A DNA stretch of 64,000 nt from Sphingomonas sp. R647. GTDB lineage: Bacteria; Pseudomonadota; Alphaproteobacteria; Sphingomonadales; Sphingomonadaceae. Location of the stretch: NCBI RefSeq assembly GCF_020177055.1, contig NZ_JAIQXT010000001.1, positions 186,001-250,000 on the forward strand. The letters run 5' to 3'. Shown here piece after piece: positions 35,885 to 45,374 of this stretch. The position numbers and the translations under genes are program-made. How positions within the stretch are numbered: the first letter of the stretch is position 1; every line of letters starts with the position of its first letter. Below the pieces are notes generated by a model. The model worked only from the letters and a program-made list of their open reading frames with translations. It ran no database searches and was not told where the DNA came from.

Positions 35885-37252
35885 TCATACTTCGGCGTGA
35901 GGGATAGACAACTCCGCTTCGAGGCCACCGCCCATTCGATTGCGCAATTTGAGGTCCCCCCCATGCGCGCGCGCGATGCTGCGGGAGGTCGCTAGTCCCA
36001 ATCCGATACCGCCAGTAGTGCGGCTTCGCGAAGGCTCAAGCCGGTAAAAGGGCTCGAAGACACGATCGAGATCTTGCGCCGCAATCCCGGGTCCCTTGTC
36101 GCGAACAAGGATCAGCGCTTCGCCCGCGTGTGAGCCGAATTCGACATCGACCTGACCGGCATAGATGGCTGCGTTTTCGATCAAATTGTCGATCGCTCGG
36201 CTGAGCGCGAGGGGCTCGCCCATCACCGGCAGCGAGTCGCTTCCAGACAAGGTCACGCGATGGTTTCGCTCGCGTGCGTCGGCGACACAGAGGCCGACAA
36301 TTTCGGCTAGGTCAACGCGCTCGAACGGCTCGACCTCGTTGCCGCGCCGCGCGAAAGCGAGCGACTGAGCGATCATCGCTTCCATCCGGCGGATGTCGGC
36401 CGCCATGCGGTCGCGCTGCTTTGCGGGCAGCGCCTCGACGCTGAGGCGCAGTCCGGTCAGGGGCGTACGCAGATCGTGCGCTATCGCCGTGGCCATCGCG
36501 ATGCGGTCACGAATATGGTGGCGTAAGCGATCCTGCATCCGGTTGATCGATCGTGCCGCAGTGACGATTTCAGCGGGGCCGGAGGGCGTGAGCGGCGTGG
36601 CGCCTGAATCGATGCCGATGCGCTCCGCTGCCTGCGCGAAAAGTCGAACGGGACGGGTAAGGGCGCGTGCGCTCCACCAGCCGATCGGCGCGGTCAGGAG
36701 CAGGCTCAGCGCAAATGCCGTCAGCACGCGCACCCGCCAGGCAGTGAGTGGCCCCTCGGATGGTTGAAGAGTGATCCACTCTCCGTTCGTTTGCCGCACG
36801 CTCACCGCGAACGCGGGAAAGGTGACAGCATGCAACCGTAGCAGGGCTCGATAGCGGGCCGAAGCGGCGGGATCATCCATGCGCGCGCCTGTCGCGCGCA
36901 CCGGCACGATCGTGACCTTGGCGGGCCCGGTTGCCCGGTCAAGTGTGCGGACCACGACCGCGTTGGGCGCAAGGCGGAGCGCTTCGGCGATGCTCTCCGC
37001 GATGAGCCGATCCGACCCGCTGGAAGAACCGTCTTTCACGAACGGCTGCGCGCTGCGTTCGCGGACGAAGCCAGCCTCGGCTAGCCGCGTGTCGGGTACC
37101 GACAGTGCAGCGATCGCATCGACAATCGCCATTCGTCGCGCTTCTGGCGGCGGAGACAGGAACAACAGGCAGATCGCGATCGCCTGAGCCGCGAGCGCAC
37201 CGCCGGCGATCACTAGTGCGACTTGTAGCCGGATCGAAGGAACGTAGCTCAC
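35885..37252 (-). CDS. two-component sensor histidine kinase
   Basis: A 455-residue membrane kinase. Two membrane segments (about residues 8-31, LQVALVIAGGALAAQAIAIC, and about 178-198) enclose a periplasmic sensor of roughly 145 residues. A HAMP domain follows (ALTRPVRLFAQAAERI), then the phosphoacceptor His in AIAHDLRTPLTGLRLSVEAL and the ATPase boxes DNLIENAAIY, VRDKGPGI and TTGGIGLGLATS. It overlaps the response regulator gene by ATGA. The pair faces away from the secreted zincin-like gene at 38.06 kb, which may be regulated by it. Signal unknown. Confidence 0.93.
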   Translation of the reverse strand: MSYVPSIRLQVALVIAGGALAAQAIAICLLFLSPPPEARRMAIVDAIAALSVPDTRLAEAGFVRERSAQPFVKDGSSSGSDRLIAESIAEALRLAPNAVVVRTLDRATGPAKVTIVPVRATGARMDDPAASARYRALLRLHAVTFPAFAVSVRQTNGEWITLQPSEGPLTAWRVRVLTAFALSLLLTAPIGWWSARALTRPVRLFAQAAERIGIDSGATPLTPSGPAEIVTAARSINRMQDRLRHHIRDRIAMATAIAHDLRTPLTGLRLSVEALPAKQRDRMAADIRRMEAMIAQSLAFARRGNEVEPFERVDLAEIVGLCVADARERNHRVTLSGSDSLPVMGEPLALSRAIDNLIENAAIYAGQVDVEFGSHAGEALILVRDKGPGIAAQDLDRVFEPFYRLEPSRSRTTGGIGLGLATSRSIARAHGGDLKLRNRMGGGLEAELSIPHAEV

Positions 37253-37950
37253 TCGCGGTGTGCCGGCACGGTGAAGATATAGCCCTCACCGCGGACCGTC
37301 TCGATCAGGGTCTCGCCCCCGCCCGGCGCAAGCTTGCGGCGCAGGCGGCTGACCTGTAGGTCGATCGCGCGGTCGTAGATATCACTGTTGATCCCGCGCG
37401 CGGCGTCGATCAATTGGTTACGACTGAGGACCTGGCGCGGCCGTTCGAGAAAGGCGCGCAACAGTGCCATCTCGCCGCTGGTGAGGATCACATTGGTCCC
37501 AGTCGGATCGGTGAGCCGGCTGGTCGCCATGTCGAGCCTCCAGCCCGCGAATTGCCGCGCTGATCCACCGGCATTCGGATTCTCCCTTCGCCGCAGCAGT
37601 GCCCGGATGCGAGCGAGCAGTTCGCGGGGTTCGAACGGCTTGGCAAGATAGTCGTCGGCGCCCATTTCCAGCCCGACGATTCGGTCCGTCGTCTCGCCCA
37701 GTGCGCTGAGCATGAGCACCGGCGTGCCGCCCGATCGCAAGCGACGGCAGATCGACAGGCCGTCTTCACCAGGCATCATCACGTCGAGAACGATTAAATC
37801 GATGGGGCCTGCGCCGAACGCCCGATCCATCTCAGCGCCGTTGGCGGCCAGCCCGACTGCAAAGCCATGGGCCGACAGATAGTCGCAAAGGCCCTGGCGA
37901 ATGCTGGCGTCGTCGTCGACAACAAGAAGCTTAACTGCGTCGCTCACCAC
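37249..37950 (-). CDS. OmpR-family response regulator
   Basis: A 233-residue regulator. The receiver domain begins LLVVDDDASIRQGL with the phosphorylated Asp in DLIVLDVMMPGEDG (about residue 56) and the Lys in DYLAKPFEPREL. The C-terminal winged helix contains LTSGEMALLRAFLERPRQVL and DLQVSRLRRKL. It is transcribed first and translationally coupled to the kinase. It starts 107 bases from the divergent gene at 38058, so the shared region is a likely binding site. Confidence 0.94.
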   Translation of the reverse strand: MVSDAVKLLVVDDDASIRQGLCDYLSAHGFAVGLAANGAEMDRAFGAGPIDLIVLDVMMPGEDGLSICRRLRSGGTPVLMLSALGETTDRIVGLEMGADDYLAKPFEPRELLARIRALLRRRENPNAGGSARQFAGWRLDMATSRLTDPTGTNVILTSGEMALLRAFLERPRQVLSRNQLIDAARGINSDIYDRAIDLQVSRLRRKLAPGGGETLIETVRGEGYIFTVPAHRE

Positions 37951-38057
37951 GTCCTTTTCGTCGTGCTTGATGTCAGGATTTTGTCAGGCCGGACAAGAAG
38001 CTGAACATGTCCCGACACGGAACGCCCCCATCACCCTTTGCGGACAAGGAGGCGAAT

Positions 38058-39179
38058 ATGCGCATGACGATGAGAAAATCTGCCGCGACGTTGGCGTTGA
38101 TGGTGCCAGCAATCGGGCCAAGCCACGCCGATGCGGGACGGCACGAGTCCCGGCAGCACATAGCGCATTGCGCACTCGCCGCGACCGTGGTTGCCGATAA
38201 GCCGTGCCGGGAGACTCGTTATGGCGCGGTGATCGGCGAAAGCGATGCGGAAGCTGGCCGTCTCGCCGCGTTGGTCGCTGAGGGCGAAATTCGGTTCGAG
38301 CGGCATTTCGGCCGCCCCCCGCCGCGGCATCTGCTGGGCCAGGGCATCACACCGGACCAGCGTCGCGCGCTGACGGCAGCGGGCTTTGTCCGAACCTTGC
38401 CATGGCTGACTGCCGGCGAACTCGAGGAACAGTCGCTGTCGTCGATCCGGCGGGGCATCGAGGGGCGGCCGGGCGGTTTGCCGGCTGGGCCGGAGAGATT
38501 GGCAGCAGTCGAAAAGGCACAGCAGGCCTGGCGCGCGTCGAGCACGCTGGAAAAGCGACATGCCCAGGACGCCGGCGTCGTGCCACACGAAATGGCACAT
38601 GGTTGGTACGTCAGCAGCTTTTGGCCCGGCGTCGGGCTTGATCGGGGAGGACATTATGGCGGGCCGGGGCCTGACTGGCTCGACGAGACGGCCGCGGTGC
38701 TAGCAGAAGGCGATGCGTTCACCGACACGCGCCGCCAAGGCTTCGCGAAGGTCTATCAAGGCAAGCAACCCGCCAATACGCCGATGGCGGCGATCACTGT
38801 CTCGGAGTTGCTCGACCTCGATCGCTTCCTGCATCAGGAGCATCCGATGAATGGCCTCCAGCAACCGCTGATCAAGAGCGCCGCTACGCGTGGCGGTCAA
38901 ACCGTGGTGGCGCTAACTGGCGAGGAAGCGCAACGTGCGGCCAGAGGTGGAATCGTCTTTTACATGCAAAGCCGGCTGTTTGCCGACTTTCTGATTGAAC
39001 GCACCGGCGACCTGGCCGTGTTCGGAAGCATCGCCGAGGCCTTCTCGCGTGGCGAGACGATCGAGCAGTGGCTTGCCGCCAATGGGAAGGCCAAACGTCT
39101 CGGCGCCACCGTGCCCCTGCTACAGTCGCAGTGGCTGGCCTGGCTTGCAGCACGTTACGGACCGCAAGCCGAGGGATGA
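38058..39179 (+). CDS. secreted zincin-like protein of unknown function
   Basis: A 373-residue exported protein: a signal peptide (MRKSAATLALMVPAIGPSHA) and, in the middle, HEMAHG (HExxH, in VVPHEMAHGWYVSSFW) followed about 33 residues later by WLDETAAVLAE, whose Glu is a candidate third zinc ligand. Overall it resembles gluzincin-like peptidases, but I do not recognise a named family. The start at 38058 has AAGGAGG upstream; the frame is open to 38007. It is divergent from the two-component system and may be part of its regulon, for example in envelope proteolysis; this is inferred from position. Confidence 0.75.
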   Translation: MRMTMRKSAATLALMVPAIGPSHADAGRHESRQHIAHCALAATVVADKPCRETRYGAVIGESDAEAGRLAALVAEGEIRFERHFGRPPPRHLLGQGITPDQRRALTAAGFVRTLPWLTAGELEEQSLSSIRRGIEGRPGGLPAGPERLAAVEKAQQAWRASSTLEKRHAQDAGVVPHEMAHGWYVSSFWPGVGLDRGGHYGGPGPDWLDETAAVLAEGDAFTDTRRQGFAKVYQGKQPANTPMAAITVSELLDLDRFLHQEHPMNGLQQPLIKSAATRGGQTVVALTGEEAQRAARGGIVFYMQSRLFADFLIERTGDLAVFGSIAEAFSRGETIEQWLAANGKAKRLGATVPLLQSQWLAWLAARYGPQAEG

Positions 39180-39603
39180 GGTCTGTCGCCCTAGCGGGGG
39201 CGAGCGGCTGACCAGCGCGCCGGCGATGGCCGGCGGCTTCAGGGAGTGCCACAAGTAGCAGGAAAACAACTCCTGCCTCGAAGCTGTCGCAAGTCGGCTA
39301 AACGAACGGGACTTTCGGAACGCGGGTTGATCGACGCGAACAAACAAGATGGGGCGCCTTCGCGACTAGCAGCTCTCGCCGAAGCCAGACAGGCCGCTCA
39401 CGGGCCGTGTGCAGCCTGGCAGATTTCAGATAGTTGGCACGAGAAAGCCGCTGTTACAGCCCGTCGTCGCCATCGGCTTCTGGCGACCCAGAATAGTTGG
39501 TCTGCGCCGCATGTTGGTGTCCCGAAAACAGTCTTTCTGGCCAGTTACCGCGTAAGACTGCGCGGCTCGATCAGGGCGACGGCTTCAACAATGCCGCCGA
39601 AGC
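39180..39603. other. intergenic region between zincin-like gene and convergent DJ-1/PfpI gene
   Basis: About 425 bases between two convergent genes. No gene recognised. A sequence around 39416 (CTGGCAGATTT) resembles intergenic copies near 33680 and 45549. Confidence 0.4.
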
Positions 39604-40308
39604 TCAGGCGCTCGCAGGCGGACTAGATTCGCCGCCTAGGGCCCGAAGAAGCGCATGAGCAGTGCCCTCGCTCGATGCCGGGTTCTGGCCGGTAATCACC
39701 AACCCATCGGACACGATATTGGGTTGGAACGGGCTGCCGTTTGAGAATTCGGCACCCTGGGCGCGCAACTTGTCCTCCAGGAGGTAGGGAACGATGTCGG
39801 TCAGGCCGACCGCTTCCTCTTCTGCGTTGGTGAAGCCGGTGACGTTGCGCCCCTTTACGATCGGCGCGCCGTCGGGAGCGGTAACCGACTTGAGAACAGC
39901 TGGCGCATGACAGACCAGTCCGACCGGCTTTCCGGATGCAAGCGCGGCTTCGATCAGTTCCTTGGACGTCCGACTTTCGGCGAGATCCCAGAGCGGGCCG
40001 TGACCGCCGGGATAGAAGACACCGTCGAACGCGGCGACGTCGATATCGGCAAGCTGCAGCGTTGACGCGAGTTGTGCCTGGGCTTCGGCATCCTGCTTGA
40101 ACCGTTCGGTCGCTGCGGTTTGCGCGTCCGGTTCGTCGGACTTGGGGTCGAGCGGCGGCTGGCCGCCGGCCGGGCTGGCGAGCGTTATGTCGTGGCCGGC
40201 GTCCTTGAGCACATAATAGGGGGCGGCGAATTCCTCGAGCCAGAAGCCTGTCTTCTTGCCAGTGTCGCCGAGCTGGCCATGGCTGGTCAGGATCATCAGG
40301 ATCTTCAT
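39604..40308 (-). CDS. DJ-1/PfpI family protein (Hsp31/glyoxalase III-like, type 1 glutamine amidotransferase fold)
   Basis: A 234-residue cytoplasmic protein. The nucleophilic Cys sits in GLVCHAPAVLK at the elbow, with an upstream acidic site in GVFYPGGHGPLWDLAES. The N-terminus ILMILTSHGQLGDTGKKTGF and FWLEEFAAPYYVLKDAG are typical of the Hsp31-like branch, whose members act as holding chaperones, deglycases or glutathione-independent glyoxalases. It probably protects against carbonyl or electrophile stress. It is divergent from the TetR-efflux operon, and the shared 250-base region may be regulated by that TetR protein. Confidence 0.9.
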   Translation of the reverse strand: MKILMILTSHGQLGDTGKKTGFWLEEFAAPYYVLKDAGHDITLASPAGGQPPLDPKSDEPDAQTAATERFKQDAEAQAQLASTLQLADIDVAAFDGVFYPGGHGPLWDLAESRTSKELIEAALASGKPVGLVCHAPAVLKSVTAPDGAPIVKGRNVTGFTNAEEEAVGLTDIVPYLLEDKLRAQGAEFSNGSPFQPNIVSDGLVITGQNPASSEGTAHALLRALGGESSPPASA

Positions 40309-40498
40309 GCGGATCGTCCTTTACGCGTTGGGGCAGGGCACGACTGTGTCGGCGCGTCTGGGCGTGGGAACCCGTCAGCGCGCAATGAGTTTCGCGACCG
40401 GAACGTTTTTCCTCGACGGTTTGAGATCGTGCGCGGACAGCGCGTGTGCAAGGCGCGCTTTCGTCTTGCCGCCGCCAGAAGCGCGCAATTGCGAATTT

Positions 40499-40516
40499 AT
40501 TCAACGGATATTGAAT
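40499..40516. promoter_or_regulatory. candidate TetR operator (ATTCAA-N6-TTGAAT)
   Basis: A perfect six-base inverted repeat with a six-base spacer, 43 bases before the TetR start and inside the AT-rich part of the divergent promoter region. Position and symmetry suggest the operator of the adjacent efflux repressor. Confidence 0.4.
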
Positions 40517-40558
40517 TAAGGTCGCAGGACACCGATCTGGTCGCGCAAGGAGCAGTGG

Positions 40559-41185
40559 ATGAGCGAGCGACGTGGCCGCGGACGGCCGAAGGAAACCGAT
40601 ACCGATACCAGCGCGCTGATCGCGCGGTCGGCGCTGCTGCGCTTTGCGGCGCAGGGTTACGACGCGACGAGCCTGCGCGAGATCGCGGGCGATGCGGGGG
40701 TCGATGTGGCGCTGGTCGCCTATCGCTTTGGTGGCAAGGAGGGCCTCTGGAAGGCGATCGTGTCGCAGGCGGCGCGCGATCTGCACGCGGCGCTGCAGGC
40801 GGCTGAGGCGGACCGGGCCCCGGTCGAACGGTTGCGGCATGCCATGCGGACCCTCATCGCCTATCTGCTCGAGCGGCCCGAGGTGCCGCGCCTGTTGCTG
40901 CGCGACATCACGATCGACAGCGCTCGGTCACGCTGGCTGCTGGATGAGCTGTCCTCGCCGCTGCATTCCCATTTCTACGATCTTGCCGTCGCGGCGGCGG
41001 GCAATGGCGTAGGCAGAGCTCCCGATCACCTGCAGTTTCGGGTTGCCAACTTTATCTACGCCGCAGCCAGCGCGGTCGCGCGTCGCGAACGGCTGACGCT
41101 GCTGGTCGACGGAATCGCCGACGATGCGGCGTTCGCGGCGGCGCTGGAGGCGACGCTGGTCGAAGGGGCGCTGCGTTGTGAGTGA
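40559..41185 (+). CDS. TetR-family repressor of an efflux operon
   Basis: A 208-residue regulator. The N-terminal helix-turn-helix is ARSALLRFAAQGYDATSLRE followed by IAGDAGVDVALVAYRFGGKEGLW. The C-terminal helical domain (about 80-208) would bind inducer. It is the first gene of an operon with MFS, HlyD and NodT-type components and overlaps the MFS start by eight bases, so it likely represses its own operon and is released by an exported compound. Confidence 0.92.
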   Translation: MSERRGRGRPKETDTDTSALIARSALLRFAAQGYDATSLREIAGDAGVDVALVAYRFGGKEGLWKAIVSQAARDLHAALQAAEADRAPVERLRHAMRTLIAYLLERPEVPRLLLRDITIDSARSRWLLDELSSPLHSHFYDLAVAAAGNGVGRAPDHLQFRVANFIYAAASAVARRERLTLLVDGIADDAAFAAALEATLVEGALRCE

Positions 41186-42863
41186 ACGTCCCGTCCTGAT
41201 CGATGATGCGGCCGGTTACAGGTTCAAGCCGCACGAGATGCCGATCTTGCCCGGGTCGCCCGCCAATCCGGATCACCCGCGCGGGCGGCGCATCGCCTAT
41301 CTTGGCATCGGGATCTTCATGGGCCTGCTTGGCGGCGCGCAGAACGGGTTTCTGCTGGCCAATGCCGGTGCGCTGCAGGCGCAACTGGCACTGACCCCGT
41401 CAGAGGCAGGATGGCTGACAGTCGCCTTCTACTCGACCTATGCGACCATGAGCATGATGCTTTTCCGAGTCCGGCAGGAATTCGGCATCCAGATGTTCGT
41501 GCGCTGGGCAATGGTCGGCCTGGTCGCGGCCAATTTCGTGCAGATGATCCAGCCCGGCTATTATCCCGAGCTTGCCGGCCGGGCGGTTGCCGGGATTACC
41601 GCGAGCGGCCTGTCGGCGCTGGCGATCTATTATCTGATGCAGGGGCTGCCCGCGGCGGTGCGCGTCGGAGGGCTGGTCATTTCGCTGGGGCTTACGCAGG
41701 TCGCGTTTCCGCTGACCCGCGCGCTCTCCCCCGCTTTGCTGGTCGATGGCGACATGAGCCGCGTGTTCCAGTTCCAGTTTGCGCTGTCGCTACTGGGTCT
41801 GGGGCTGGTCACGTTGCTGCGGCTGCCGCCGGGTATCCGCAAGAAGACGTTCGAACCGCTCGACATCCCCAGTATTGCGCTGTTCGTGATCGGCGTTTCG
41901 GCGCTGTGCGCCTTTCTGATCCAGGGGCGCATCGAGTGGTGGGACACGCCCTGGCTCGGCTATGCGCTCGCCCTGTCGATCCTTGGCATCGGCGGCTGCC
42001 TGTTGATCGAAGCCAATCGCAAAAGCCCGATGCTCGACCTGAGCTGGTTGTCGAGCCGGGCGATCCTGGGGCTGGCACTGATCGGCGCGACCGTGCGCAT
42101 TCTGGTGGCCGAGCAGGGTTTTGGCGCGAGCGGCATGTTTGCCGCGCTGGGGTTCGGCAATGACCAGCTGGTCGGTTACTTCTGGGTGCTGACCGGCGCG
42201 ACCTTTGGCGGGATGATGGTGTCGGTAGCGCGGCTCGACCCGCGCGACTTGACCCGGCCGGTGCTGGTGGCGGTTGCGCTGATCTGCTTTGCCGCATTCG
42301 CCGATACCCGCACCGGCGTGATGAGCCGACCACAGGACTTGTATCTGACGCAGGCCGCCATCGCTTTCGCCGCCGTCTTCGCGATGGGGCCGCTGCTGAT
42401 GGAAGGCATGCTGCGTGCGCTGGCGGCGGGACAAAATTATGTGGTCAGCTTCATCGCGATCTTTTCGCTGTCACAGTCGTTGGGCGGGCTTGCGGGGATC
42501 TCGCTGCTGTCCGCCTATCATACGATCCGGCTCAAGACCCATCTGATCGATGCCGGCAACACGCTTACGCTGGGCAATGCACCATTGGCGCAGGCGCTGA
42601 GCAACGCCGCGCAGCGGGTTGCACCCGTGCAGCTCGATCCGGCGCTGCGGCAGCAGGCGGCGTCGGCGAGCATTTCGGCTGAGGTGGGTCGCGAAGCCGC
42701 CGTGCTCGCGTTCAACGACGTGTTTTTCGTGATCGGTACGCTGTCCGCGCTGACCTTCGTCGCGCTGCTGGTGCCGTGGCTCATCAACAAGATTCGCGGG
42801 CGCAATCCGCTCGCCAAGGAACTGGCCTTCATGGAGGCCATGCGCACAGGGACGAAGCAATGA
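41178..42863 (+). CDS. MFS drug:proton antiporter (EmrB/DHA2 type)
   Basis: A 561-residue inner-membrane transporter with about 14 predicted helices, starting near residue 38 (RIAYLGIGIFMGLLGGAQNG) and ending before a basic tail (INKIRGRNPLAKELAFMEA). The long loop near the C-terminus (about residues 445-510) is typical of the EmrB branch. It starts with GTG at 41178, inside the end of the TetR gene, and overlaps the HlyD gene by ATGA. With the next two genes it forms a tripartite pump from cytoplasm to outside. Confidence 0.88.
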   Translation: MSERPVLIDDAAGYRFKPHEMPILPGSPANPDHPRGRRIAYLGIGIFMGLLGGAQNGFLLANAGALQAQLALTPSEAGWLTVAFYSTYATMSMMLFRVRQEFGIQMFVRWAMVGLVAANFVQMIQPGYYPELAGRAVAGITASGLSALAIYYLMQGLPAAVRVGGLVISLGLTQVAFPLTRALSPALLVDGDMSRVFQFQFALSLLGLGLVTLLRLPPGIRKKTFEPLDIPSIALFVIGVSALCAFLIQGRIEWWDTPWLGYALALSILGIGGCLLIEANRKSPMLDLSWLSSRAILGLALIGATVRILVAEQGFGASGMFAALGFGNDQLVGYFWVLTGATFGGMMVSVARLDPRDLTRPVLVAVALICFAAFADTRTGVMSRPQDLYLTQAAIAFAAVFAMGPLLMEGMLRALAAGQNYVVSFIAIFSLSQSLGGLAGISLLSAYHTIRLKTHLIDAGNTLTLGNAPLAQALSNAAQRVAPVQLDPALRQQAASASISAEVGREAAVLAFNDVFFVIGTLSALTFVALLVPWLINKIRGRNPLAKELAFMEAMRTGTKQ

Positions 42864-43975
42864 CGAAAGAAGCTGAAAGCGGACCCGAAGCCGTCGTCCG
42901 TGAGGACGAAGCGCCCGCGGTCGAGCAACAGACGGGGTGGGCGCCAGGCCGGTCGCGCCGCAACATTGCAATCGCGGTGGTCGCGATCGTCATCGGCGCG
43001 CTGGTGGCGCTCTTTGCCTGGGGGCTGCCGCCGTTCGACGGCGCAAACCAGACGACGAACAACGCCTATGTCCGGGGGCGGACGACCATCGTCAGCCCGC
43101 AGGTCGGCGGTTATCTGGTCGACGTGCCCGTGACCGACTTTCAGCGTGTCGAGAAGGGCGATCTGCTCGCCCGGATCGACGACACGCCGTTCCGCGAGAA
43201 GGTGCAGCAGGGCGCGGCCAACACCGCCGCGCAGCGCGCGACGCTTGCCAACAGTGCGCAGAGCCTGCGCTCGGCACAGGCGCAACTTGACCTTCAGGAT
43301 GCGGCGGTCGCGGCGGCGCGTGCCGGACTGCAGAAGGCGCAGGCGGACATGTACCGGATCGCGGAACTGGTCGACGAAGGATCGGTCTCGCTGCGCGAAC
43401 GCGATCAGGCGCGTGCAGCGCTGCAACAGGCACAGGCGGGCGTGCGACAGGCGCAGGCGCAGCGCGCAATCGCGGCGCAGAATGTGCGATCGGTGACCGT
43501 GGGGCGCGGCGCGCTCGAAGCACAGGTGGCCGGGGCACAGGCAACCAAGGGACTTGCCGATTTCGAACTGTCGCGCACCGAAATCCGGGCCGCGCGCTCG
43601 GGTCGGCTCAGTGAAGTCACCGCGCGCGTCGGTCAGCTCGTCACGCCCGGAAGCCAGCTGATGTACATCGTGCCGGACGATTTATGGGTGGTCGCCAATT
43701 TCAAGGAAACGCAGACCGCGAAAATGGCGGTCGGCCAGCGCGCGACGCTGGAGATCGACGCGCTGGGCGGGATCCGCCTCACCGGACGCGTCCAGAGCAT
43801 CGCGCCGGCCGCGAGCAGCGAGTTCAGCTTGGTCAAGCCCGACACCGGCGCGGGGAATTTCGTGAAGGTGCCCCAGCGGATCGCGGTGCGCATCATCCTC
43901 GACAAGGGCCAGGACGCGGCGCGTCGGCTCGGGCCGGGGATGTCCGTCGTCGCCACGGTTCACACGAAGGGATGA
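42860..43975 (+). CDS. HlyD/EmrA-family membrane fusion protein
   Basis: A 371-residue periplasmic adaptor. One membrane helix at about residues 35-55 (NIAIAVVAIVIGALVALFAW). Then a split lipoyl domain (TTIVSPQVGGYLVDVPVTDF ... GRLSEVTARVGQLVTPGSQL) around a long coiled-coil hairpin rich in Ala, Gln and Arg, and a beta-barrel part (WVVANFKETQTAKMAVGQRA). It links the MFS pump to the outer-membrane channel. ATGA overlap with the MFS gene; its own stop region abuts the channel gene. Confidence 0.92.
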   Translation: MTKEAESGPEAVVREDEAPAVEQQTGWAPGRSRRNIAIAVVAIVIGALVALFAWGLPPFDGANQTTNNAYVRGRTTIVSPQVGGYLVDVPVTDFQRVEKGDLLARIDDTPFREKVQQGAANTAAQRATLANSAQSLRSAQAQLDLQDAAVAAARAGLQKAQADMYRIAELVDEGSVSLRERDQARAALQQAQAGVRQAQAQRAIAAQNVRSVTVGRGALEAQVAGAQATKGLADFELSRTEIRAARSGRLSEVTARVGQLVTPGSQLMYIVPDDLWVVANFKETQTAKMAVGQRATLEIDALGGIRLTGRVQSIAPAASSEFSLVKPDTGAGNFVKVPQRIAVRIILDKGQDAARRLGPGMSVVATVHTKG

Positions 43976-43980
43976 GGATC

Positions 43981-45345
43981 ATGCGCAAGTCCATGACATT
44001 GGCGGCATTGTCCGTCCTCGCCCTGTCCGCCTGCGCGCCGGCCTTGCAGCAGGTGCCGCCGGGCAGCGCCGTCGTTCCCCCGACCGAGTGGCGCACTACG
44101 CTTGGCGTGACGGCGCCCGTCGAGGCGGATTGGTGGAACGGGTTCGGTGATCCGCAGCTCACCCGGCTGGTCGAGCAGGCGCGGCTGAACAATGCCGATG
44201 TCCAGATCGCCGCCGCGCGCGTCGATGAGGCTCGCGCGACCGAGCTCGGATCGCGTGGTTATCTGCTGCCATCGGTGGGGGCGGGCCTCGACGGCGGGGT
44301 GCGGCGCGAGGTTTCGCCTTTCGGGCGGGCGCAGGAGTCGGTTGTGGCGCAGCCGACCTTTCGCGCTTCGTACGAGCTTGACCTGTTCGGCAAGAACGCC
44401 GCGCGGGTCGACGCCGCCAAGGCCGGCGTTGCGGCGAGTGCGGCAAGCGCGGAAGCGGCCAGGCTGTCGGTGACCGCCGCGACTGCGACAGGCTACATCA
44501 TCCTGCTCGCGCTCGACAAGCGTCTCGAGGTGCTGGAAGCGACGCGCGACGCGCGGGCGCGGGCGCTCAAGTTCGCGCGCGACCGGGCGGAGGTCGGCTA
44601 CACCTCGCAGCTCGAATTGCGTCAGGCAGAGGCGGAGTATCAGGCGACGGTGCAACTGCTCCCGCAGCTGAAGGCACAGATTGCGCGACAGGAAAATGCG
44701 CTATCCGTTCTGACCGGCGCGGTGCCCGGCGCGATTGAGCGCGGCGGGACGCTGGACCAGCTGCGCCAGCCGGCGCCGCCGGCGACGCTGCCGTCGCAGC
44801 TGCTGCGGCGTCGCCCCGACATCGCCGCTGCGGAATATGCCATCGCCGCCGCCGACGCTCGCATGCGCGTGGCGCGCGCCGAGTTCATGCCGTCGATCAA
44901 CCTCGGGGTGAGCTCCGGGGTGGCGCTATCCGACCTGCTCGCCAATCCGATCGGCGTCTGGTCGCTGGGCGGCAGTGTGCTTGCCCCAATCTTTCAGGGC
45001 GGCAGGTTGCAGGCGCAGCTCGACGGGCTGACGGCGCAGCGCGATCAGGCCGCTTGGAACTATCGCTCGGCGGTGCTCAACGCCTTTCGCGAGGTCGAAG
45101 ATCGGATGGCTGTAATGACAAATCTGCGCGAACAGGAGGTGGCGCTTATGGCGCAGCAAAAGGCGGTCGCGGACGCCTTGCGCCACGCGCAGAACCGGTA
45201 CCGTGCCGGCTACACGCCTCACATCGAACAGATCGATGCGCAGCGCGCACTGCTCGGGGTGGAACTTTCGCTCGTTCAGGCGCGTGCGGACAAACTGACG
45301 GCAATGGTTGGGCTGTTTCAGGCAGTGGGGGGCGCGCCCGAATAG
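43981..45345 (+). CDS. NodT-type outer-membrane efflux lipoprotein
   Basis: A 454-residue TolC-fold channel protein. A lipoprotein signal is clear: MRKSMTLAALSVLALSACAP with lipobox Cys18. Two OEP repeats follow (first around QIAAARVDEARATELGSRGY, second around EYAIAAADARMRVARAEFMP), with NPIGVWSLGGSVLAPIFQGG between. It completes the tripartite pump. The start at 43981 is chosen for the signal peptide; an ATG nine bases earlier overlaps the previous stop. Confidence 0.93.
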   Translation: MRKSMTLAALSVLALSACAPALQQVPPGSAVVPPTEWRTTLGVTAPVEADWWNGFGDPQLTRLVEQARLNNADVQIAAARVDEARATELGSRGYLLPSVGAGLDGGVRREVSPFGRAQESVVAQPTFRASYELDLFGKNAARVDAAKAGVAASAASAEAARLSVTAATATGYIILLALDKRLEVLEATRDARARALKFARDRAEVGYTSQLELRQAEAEYQATVQLLPQLKAQIARQENALSVLTGAVPGAIERGGTLDQLRQPAPPATLPSQLLRRRPDIAAAEYAIAAADARMRVARAEFMPSINLGVSSGVALSDLLANPIGVWSLGGSVLAPIFQGGRLQAQLDGLTAQRDQAAWNYRSAVLNAFREVEDRMAVMTNLREQEVALMAQQKAVADALRHAQNRYRAGYTPHIEQIDAQRALLGVELSLVQARADKLTAMVGLFQAVGGAPE

Positions 45346-45349
45346 GGTT

Positions 45350-45374
45350 CGGGTCGCCCGCGCAGGACGACCCG
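45350..45374 (+). terminator. hairpin after efflux operon
   Basis: A perfect 7-bp stem (CGGGTCG/CGACCCG) with an 11-base loop begins four bases after the NodT stop. Only a short mixed T stretch follows, so it is a weak candidate terminator. Confidence 0.35.
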
